Positions 16,478 through 21,780 of a stretch of 21,780 nt of DNA are shown here, piece after piece. The notes below the pieces were generated by a model, which saw nothing but the letters and a program-made list of their open reading frames with translations, did no database searches and was not told the origin of the DNA. The translations under genes were made by a program, and so were the position numbers. The stretch is taken from contig CBDDLH010000010.1 in assembly GCA_965230565.1 (NCBI GenBank), positions 1 through 21,780 of the forward strand, given 5' to 3'. The stretch comes from BCD1 sp965230565. GTDB lineage: Bacteria > Bacteroidota > Bacteroidia > Chitinophagales > Saprospiraceae. Position 1 is the stretch's first letter; each line of letters begins with the position of its first letter.

Positions 16478-17362
16478 TTAGAACTCCCGAAATTTACGAC
16501 CATAGGTTAACCCTATGGAAAACTGACTCATCCTGATTTCTTCCATGGGAATCACCATTGTGGTGATCTCGAAAGAATCTTTGTAATATATAGGATTTAA
16601 ATTGGTTTTTCCAAATAATTTCTGATACCCAAAATTCAAATGCAGATAGGAATGACTTTTTTCGTAAATAGCTACCCCGGCATTTACATTAAGCCCGACA
16701 AAAAGCCTGGCAGACGGTTCAGGGCCTTCCTGATATACCTCAGGCACACTACCCTCTCCCTTTAAGGTAACAATATTAAAGCTGGGGCCTAAATCAAAAT
16801 GAATCTTGTTAAGACTGTTGTACCACCTTACATATGGGATCATGCCAACATCAAAATAATTAAACTCAACCTGACCTCCTTTATCATAATTATAACCTTT
16901 GGCTTGTATATGATTGAACAATCCAAACTTTAAACCCAATCCCACTTGATTGGTTATTCGCCAATTTCCATCCACAGCTAAAGAAAGGAAAGAGGTTACC
17001 TTTGGAAATTGGGAAGTGGTTGGACCAAATAACCAGCTCGAATAATTTCCATCAAAACTATTGGTCACCAAAATATTACGCAGTTGACCCCGAACACCCA
17101 ACATGGTGATTGACGGAGCAAAACCGATGGTCACTGGTCTGTCCAGCATTGCTTCAGGGCCGTAAATAATCTTGTCTATCTGGGTTTTTAATATTTGGAT
17201 GGTATCCCTGACGCCTTTGTTTTGGACGATCATACTCACTGCTCCAAATTCATCATTGAGTATTTTACCTTCAATTACATCGCTGGAATTGAGGACTACC
17301 TGATCCTGGGCTGATACATTGAGGGAAACCAAAATTACGAGGAGGAAAATCAGCTTTTTCAT
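16478..17362 (-). CDS. Outer-membrane beta-barrel-like protein with N-terminal NG/IEG module
   Basis: A 294-residue intact protein. Signal peptide MKKLIFLLVILVSLNVSAQ is followed by DQVVLNSSDVIEGKILNDEFG and IQILKTQIDKIIYGPE, the same short module as in the downstream paralog. From about residue 75 to the end there are alternating strands with frequent aromatic and Gly residues (VGLGLKFGLFNHI, HFDLGPSFNIVTLKG, SYLHLNFGYQKLFG) and a terminal MSQFSIGLTYGRKFREF, the pattern of a small outer-membrane barrel of the PorT/OMP_b-brl type. No ligand or partner can be named. It lies 31 bases upstream of the frameshifted paralog, in the same direction, so they look like a tandem duplication in one operon. 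The hairpin at 17493-17525 lies upstream. Confidence 0.75.
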   Translation of the reverse strand: MKKLIFLLVILVSLNVSAQDQVVLNSSDVIEGKILNDEFGAVSMIVQNKGVRDTIQILKTQIDKIIYGPEAMLDRPVTIGFAPSITMLGVRGQLRNILVTNSFDGNYSSWLFGPTTSQFPKVTSFLSLAVDGNWRITNQVGLGLKFGLFNHIQAKGYNYDKGGQVEFNYFDVGMIPYVRWYNSLNKIHFDLGPSFNIVTLKGEGSVPEVYQEGPEPSARLFVGLNVNAGVAIYEKSHSYLHLNFGYQKLFGKTNLNPIYYKDSFEITTMVIPMEEIRMSQFSIGLTYGRKFREF

Positions 17363-17492
17363 TTGTTTACTAATTTGAAATGTTCAATCATGAGAAAATC
17401 TAACTGCCGGATTGGATTTTAATACTTTAACATCCATAAATTTCATACTAATCCAAACCCTTGCAATCATTACTCAATCTTACTTGAAATTC

Positions 17493-17525
17493 AAGCCAGA
17501 TACAATGATTTTTATCTGGCTTTTT
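17493..17525 (+). terminator. Plus-strand hairpin with T-run and no obvious plus-strand gene
   Basis: AAGCCAGATA (17493-17502) and TATCTGGCTT (17513-17522) pair perfectly over 10 bases around a 10-base loop, followed by more T's. This is the form of an intrinsic terminator for rightward transcription, but both flanking genes run leftward. It could end an antisense or small RNA, or be a leader structure of the leftward outer-membrane gene. Confidence 0.4.
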
Positions 17526-17585
17526 GATGACTTTTTTAAGGTTGTAAAAACTGGAATCGACTTCAAAAGCAAACCCCAATTTATC

Positions 17586-17622
17586 AAAACAAAAAAGAGG
17601 GTCCTTCAATGAAAGACCCTCT
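17586..17622 (-). terminator. Rho-independent terminator of the lipoprotein gene
   Basis: Plus-strand arms AGAGGGTC (17596-17603) and GACCCTCT (17615-17622) form an 8-base stem. Read leftward, the stem is followed by TTTTTGTTTTG (17595 down to 17585). It lies 47 bases beyond the stop of the lipoprotein gene at 17670, in the right orientation to end that transcript. Confidence 0.75.
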
Positions 17623-17669
17623 GAATAATTTAAAACTAAACTCTGTCAAAAATGAATTTGGATTTGGGA

Positions 17670-18446
17670 TTATTTATAACATAAATCGTAAGTAAAATCA
17701 TTGCTGGAACACGGATTAACCGGTGATTTTTGACCCAGGTAATGGATGGCTACAATTCCTTCCCAACTTCCCTCCAGCTTTTGGAATTGTGGCAATGCCG
17801 GAGCCGCACTAACGTTATACACCTGATAAATTCCAACAGGTCCTTCCAGTTCCACTTTCATGTCATGATCTCCGGTATTAATAATAGACAAATCTATATC
17901 TCTTGGAGAGACTGCCGACCATAAGGTTTCTTTCTCCCATAAGCAATCGATATCCTGATCCGGTTCATTTTGAATTTCTCCGTCAAGGCACACTACTCCT
18001 GCATGAAGCCAGTCATTAGCTCCTGAAAAACCGTTGTCTCCTCCGGAAGGAACAAAAACCGCAACAAAATTCAGGTTGGTCGAAGGAGGCAGAACTGTTC
18101 CTGGAACAATAACTGCTTCTACAGAAAGCAGTTGAGGAAATTCTTCAAGAATAGCCATTCCCGGCTCAACCGTTCTGCTGACTTGTCTGGTAGTTCCGTC
18201 ATTATCAGCAATTATTTCAAAAAGTATTTCCAATGGAATGACGGCGTTACTTTCGATTTGAATCACTGCATTTTGAGGTTCATCTGCTTGCATCATCAAA
18301 GTACTTCCGGGTGCCATGCTAAAGGTCTGGTCAATTACGGTCGGTTCATCTTTTGTGGAAATAGGGTCTTCCTTTTCACAGTTAGTTACAAAAACGATCA
18401 TCAAGGCCAAAAGAGGCATTAAAAAAAATGATTTTGGGTTGTTCAT
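17670..18446 (-). CDS. Hypothetical lipoprotein
   Basis: A 258-residue protein with a lipoprotein signal (FFLMPLLALMIVFVTNC, Cys23). The acidic and basic CEKEDP that follows resembles Bacteroidota surface-export signals for lipoproteins. The mature part is mostly short beta strands with few charged clusters, including VIPLEILFEIIADNDG, LNFVAVFVPSGGDNGF and DIDLSIINTGDHDMKVELEG. It contains four Cys after the lipid site (VVCLDG, DIDCLW, NPCSS, DLCYK) that could form two disulfides. I do not recognise a family. It is followed by a strong terminator, so it is a single-gene unit or the end of one. The start at 18446 gives a normal signal peptide. The promoter should lie in the 157-base gap shared with the divergent CHU_C gene. 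Confidence 0.75.
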   Translation of the reverse strand: MNNPKSFFLMPLLALMIVFVTNCEKEDPISTKDEPTVIDQTFSMAPGSTLMMQADEPQNAVIQIESNAVIPLEILFEIIADNDGTTRQVSRTVEPGMAILEEFPQLLSVEAVIVPGTVLPPSTNLNFVAVFVPSGGDNGFSGANDWLHAGVVCLDGEIQNEPDQDIDCLWEKETLWSAVSPRDIDLSIINTGDHDMKVELEGPVGIYQVYNVSAAPALPQFQKLEGSWEGIVAIHYLGQKSPVNPCSSNDFTYDLCYK

Positions 18447-18603
18447 GGTAATAAAAATTTTAGGATTGAATAATTAGATTTCGAATTCAAATCCGGACAT
18501 TCATTTTTTTGTTACCCTTTTTCCAGTAAAAAAATTAAAAAAAATTCCTGATGTTGAAAATATGAAGGGCTCTTTGGTCCGGGAATTATTTTATTTTTAA
18601 ACC
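18447..18603. promoter_or_regulatory. Divergent gap between the lipoprotein and CHU_C genes
   Basis: This 157-base, very AT-rich gap lies between two genes that start in opposite directions, so it must carry both promoters. A TTTG sits at about 18574, but the following T-rich stretch is only about 15 bases away, shorter than the usual Bacteroidota spacing. I cannot place a promoter with confidence. Confidence 0.35.
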
Positions 18604-20886
18604 ATGAAACGCCATGCGGTTAAAATATTAGTACTCCTGTTTTATTTCCTTTCCTATGCTAATTTGGGGGCACAAAGTAATGAAGGGACAGAATTCTGGT
18701 TTGGTTTTATGCACCATCAGGGATCAGAATGCCTAACACCAAAGTGGTGATGATCACTTCCAAGTACAATACTTCAGGTACGGTTGAAATCCCTCTACAG
18801 AACTGGAGTACATCCTTTTCTGTTTCTGCCAACAATGTTACTATTATCACCTTACCTTCCTTTTCTGAAGTTATTCCTTCTGAAGAAATTACCGAACTGG
18901 GTATTCGGCTGAGTTCCGGATTACCGGTTTCCGTTTATACGCATCAATATCATAATTACCGGTCAGAAGCTACAGTTGTGCTGCCTACGGTCTCTTTGGG
19001 TAATGCCTATTATGTAATGAGTTATCGTGGTGTAACTATTCAGGGGACCGACTATCCATCTGAGTTTTTATTAATTGGCGTGGAGGATGAAACGACCATC
19101 AACATTGACTTGAGTGATGAAACTTTGAACGGACAAGCAGCCGGCAACACCATCAACTTTTCCCTTAACAGGGGCGAAACATATTTGGTGCAGGGAGCAA
19201 CATCTTTTGACGACCTGACAGGGACATTCATTGAAGGAGATAAACCGTTTGCTGTCTTTTCCGGAAACAGATGGACAGAAGTTCCCTCCGGATGCGAAGC
19301 CAGGGATAATCTGCTGGAGCAAATGTACCCTGTTTCCACCTGGGGAAAGCAATTTGTCACCGTACCCAACGCTAAGATGAATTATGATATCTTCAGAATT
19401 CTGGCCTCAGAAAATAATACCATTGTAACGGTAAATTCAGGTACGACACAAACATATACCCTGGATGCAGGGGAGTATGTTCAGTTTTCACAATCTCAGG
19501 CTTCTTTGGTTGAATCAAATCACCCTATTCTGATCGCACAGTACCTTGTTGGAATCGCTTGTAATGGTCATGCTTATGGCGATCCTTCCATGTTGGCTGT
19601 TGAATAGTGTCGAACAAACCAGGGATACGCTGACCGTTTATAATTCAAATCTTGAGAATATTTTCGAAACATATATAAATGTGATCATGGCAACAGATGA
19701 TGCTCCCTTTGTCACCCTTGACGGAGTCGTCATCACAGATAATTATATCACTCAGACGATTGGGGATGACGATGAATTCACCTATGCAAGCATCCGGGTT
19801 TCAACAGGAGCACACACCATTATTTCCGAAGGCTGTGGGGTCATTGCCACCGCTTACGGTTATGGAGATGTTGAGTCCTATGCCTATAGCGCAGGTGCCA
19901 GTTTCAAACCTATTAATGCCAACCCCATTCCAGATGGCGGTTGTTTGAATGACACCATCTTTTTTGATACCGGACTTTCTGCTGCCAGGTATTCTTTTTT
20001 CTGGGATCTCGGTGACGGGAATTTTTCGACAGAGGGCGAATTTGCTCATTTTTACCCGGAATTGGGAACCTACCCCGTTTCACTTGTCATCACAGATAAT
20101 TGCCTTAATACCACAGACACGCTTTATAAGGATCTAAAGATTACGCTGAGACAAGCAGTGGAAACAGGCGAAGATGTTCTTATATGCGAAGGAGCAACTA
20201 TTCAGCTTAGTGCAACAGATATCGAAGAAGCGACTTATCAATGGACCGGACCTAATGGTTATTTCTCAGAAGAGCAATTCCCAATGATTTCCAACGCCAT
20301 TCCCGAAATGTCCGGACAATATTCGGTTATAGGGACCGTTTCCGGCTGTTCTACTTACCCCGCTTTTACGGAAGCTGTGGTCATTCCCACTCCGGTACCG
20401 GATCTTGGCCCTGACACCATTTTTTGTAACAACCAGGTACAATTTATTCTGGACCCGGGCAATTTTGTCAACTACCTTTGGCAGGATGGTTCAAACAATC
20501 ACTCTTACGCTGTTTTTGAGCAAGGTCTTTATACAGTTGAAGTTGCTGATCAATATAGCTGTACCGGACGGGATACAGTCTTGCTGCGCAATATTTGTCC
20601 AACCAATATCTATGTCCCCAATGCTTTTAGTCCGAATGATGACGGAATAAATGATACGTTCGGTGTTTTCGGAACTGACATCCAGGCGATGAAGCTGTCA
20701 ATTTTTGACCGTTGGGGCAACCTATTGTTTACAACAGAAGACCAGGAGGAACAATGGGATGGGAAATTCCATGAAACCCCCATGAATACAGGCACCTACG
20801 TATGGCAACTTGAATTCACCGGGGTTAGAAAAGATGGTTCCATTTATGATCAGGTGATGAGTGGGGCTGTTTATCTGATTTATTAA
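18604..20886 (+). CDS. Large surface protein: IgGFc-binding-like N-terminus, PKD and Ig-like domains, CHU_C (T9SS type B) end; two frameshifts
   Basis: Starts at ATG 18604 with a signal peptide (KILVLLFYFLSYANLGAQ) and NEGTEFWFGFM, the usual opening of the IgGFc-binding-like domain in these proteins. Near 18721-18731 the homologous frame shifts to NTKVVMITSKYNTSGTVEIP and runs to 19607, then returns to the first frame near 19595 with LNSVEQTRDTLTVYNS. Later come a PKD-type domain (FFWDLGDGNFSTEGEFAHF), an Ig-like region (YQWTGPNGYF) and a CHU_C domain (YVPNAFSPNDDGINDTFGVF; IFDRWGNLLFTT), which directs T9SS type B export. Repaired length is about 760 residues. Adding one A at AA 18728-18729 and removing one G at GG 19595-19596 (giving MLLLNSVEQ) would restore a single frame. 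Role is probably adhesion or matrix; the ligand is unknown. Two opposite single-base changes in one gene suggest sequence error or recent decay. Confidence 0.8.
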
Positions 20887-20917
20887 AAGAAATCCTATTT
20901 TTGCCCAAAACCTGTCT

Positions 20918-21780
20918 ATGGATCATTTCCCGTTTATTTCCGGAGAATTCATTTCACAAAATACTTCATTCCCGGCCTTAGTCGACACCTTAAACACGGC
21001 TTTTTCAAGCAGCGAAATGATTGTACCCTTAAGGCATCACCATGATTTTCCAAATACTGGTTATGACAAGGACTCCAACATGTTACTTATGCCTGCCTGG
21101 GATCCAGGGAAAAATGCCGGTGTGAAAGTAGTTGTTGTAAGTCCTCATAATCGGGAAAAAGGTATGCCAACCATTCAGGGAACCTATTTATACTTTGACA
21201 GCTCCACCGGAACACTAAAAGCTATTCTTGAAGCAAAAACGCTAACCAACAAACGGACTGCCGCCGCTTCTGCACTGGCTTCCAGATATCTGTCACGGAA
21301 AAATGCTTCGACTTTACTATTGATCGGTACAGGTAGTCTGTCTCCGGACCTGGTAAGAGCACATTGCAGTGTCAGACCAATCGAACAGGTATGGATATAC
21401 GGCAGATCGGTTCAAAAGGCGCATAGAATGGCCAATATGCTTATAGATGAAGGCTTCCCTGCAATGGCCATTGAAGATCTAAACGGCTCTATTCCGAAAG
21501 CAGATATTATCAGTTGTGCTACAACTTCAGACACCCCACTGTTTCCCGGTAAATTGCTACAAAAGGGGCAGCATATGGATCTGGTAGGTTCATACCGTCC
21601 GAATATGCGGGAGGTAGATGATGATGCCATTCTACAATCCTCTATATTCCTTGATAACTATACCGGGGGATTGAAAGAAACCGGAGACATTGTCATCCCC
21701 GTAAAAACGGGTATTCTAGACCCCAAATCCATAAAAGCTGATCTATTTGAGCTCTGTTCAAAAACAAGATCAGGTAGGCA
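20918..21780 (+). CDS. Ornithine cyclodeaminase/mu-crystallin family protein, 3'-partial
   Basis: Starts at ATG 20918 and stays open to the window end (287 codons plus two bases). The protein begins MDHFPFISGEFISQ. It contains AKTLTNKRTAAASALASRYL, matching the conserved substrate and Lys region of the family. A Rossmann segment follows (TLLLIGTGSLSPDLVRAH, then VWIYGRSVQKAHRMA) and then ISCATTSDTPLFPG. Members are NAD(P)-dependent: ornithine cyclodeaminase, delta1-pyrroline-2-carboxylate or ketimine reductase, and alanine/opine-type dehydrogenases. The nucleotide loop reads GTGSLSPD rather than the usual GxGxQA. The family is clear but the substrate is not; hydroxyproline-related pyrroline-2-carboxylate reduction is common for single-copy genes of this type. 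It lies 31 bases after the CHU_C gene and may start its own unit. Confidence 0.85.
   Translation, partial: MDHFPFISGEFISQNTSFPALVDTLNTAFSSSEMIVPLRHHHDFPNTGYDKDSNMLLMPAWDPGKNAGVKVVVVSPHNREKGMPTIQGTYLYFDSSTGTLKAILEAKTLTNKRTAAASALASRYLSRKNASTLLLIGTGSLSPDLVRAHCSVRPIEQVWIYGRSVQKAHRMANMLIDEGFPAMAIEDLNGSIPKADIISCATTSDTPLFPGKLLQKGQHMDLVGSYRPNMREVDDDAILQSSIFLDNYTGGLKETGDIVIPVKTGILDPKSIKADLFELCSKTRSGR

Larger units (their letters stand above)
17363..17669. other. Non-coding gap between the outer-membrane protein and lipoprotein genes
   Basis: This 307-base stretch has no convincing gene. A short plus-strand ORF at 17412-17612 has no family character. It holds two hairpins pointing toward each other: one at 17493-17525 with T's on the plus-strand side and one at 17586-17622 with T's on the minus-strand side. 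The left 130 bases should contain the promoter of the outer-membrane protein gene that starts at 17362, but I saw no clear -7/-33 pair. Confidence 0.5.

Noticed and set aside
17412..17612. 66-residue plus-strand ORF in the gap, possibly the source of the rightward hairpin transcript
   Set aside because: Both hairpins fall inside it, no leader or homology is visible, and the sequence is AT-rich noise.
18604..20886. Phase variation by homopolymer slippage as the cause of the frame changes
   Set aside because: The runs at the breakpoints are only two to four bases long, too short for high-frequency slippage, and no simple repeat tract is present.
1..21780. CRISPR arrays, tRNA/rRNA genes, insertion sequences or a defence island
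   Set aside because: No regularly spaced repeats, RNA-gene landmarks, transposase or integrase motifs, or defence-family motifs were seen on either strand.

Overview
The window looks like chromosomal DNA of a Bacteroidota bacterium, probably of the Saprospiria/Chitinophagales type. The evidence is a GH38 enzyme ending in a type A type-IX-secretion (T9SS) sorting domain, a large PKD/Ig-like protein ending in a CHU_C (type B T9SS) domain, lipoproteins with acidic residues after the lipidated Cys, an AT-rich genome, and A-rich rather than Shine-Dalgarno leaders. Assignment below phylum is inference.

Layout: (1) 1-2064, the 3' part of a secreted GH38 alpha-mannosidase-like gene, split by a one-base frame change. 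(2) 2081-9333, an envelope or extracellular polysaccharide cluster. It holds a UbiA-type polyprenyl-phosphate phosphoribosyltransferase, a GT-C membrane glycosyltransferase, a convergent HAD-IB phosphatase, a decayed membrane ORF, UDP-GlcNAc 2-epimerase (wecB), a polysaccharide deacetylase-like protein, a bare AraC-type DNA-binding protein and a phosphoglycosyl-transferase-type sugar transferase. (3) 9341-12349, a 1002-residue three-domain fusion on the minus strand: APH-like kinase, M23/LytM metallopeptidase, class III PLP enzyme of the phospho-lyase type. (4) 12437-15595, a GH63-like lipoprotein divergent from a ROK sugar kinase. (5) 15602-18446, two tandem paralogous outer-membrane proteins (one frameshifted) and a lipoprotein with a clear terminator, all on the minus strand. 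(6) 18604-20886, a CHU_C surface protein with two frame changes. (7) 20918 to the end, an ornithine cyclodeaminase/mu-crystallin family gene cut by the window edge.

Functionally, UbiA plus HAD-IB could make a polyprenyl-phosphate pentose donor for the adjacent GT-C enzyme. WecB, the deacetylase and the sugar transferase would make and modify a lipid-linked glycan. The GH63-like lipoprotein and ROK kinase look like a release-and-phosphorylate sugar pair. The fusion protein combines the kinase and phospho-lyase classes known from hydroxylysine/ethanolamine phosphate metabolism with a peptidase domain.

A recurring oddity is single-base frame changes in three genes for exported proteins (GH38, outer-membrane paralog, CHU_C protein), most next to short homopolymers. 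They may be base-calling errors, real decay or, at one site (CTT TGA), RF2-like +1 frameshifting. I found no CRISPR array, rRNA or tRNA gene, transposase, or convincing new defence system.
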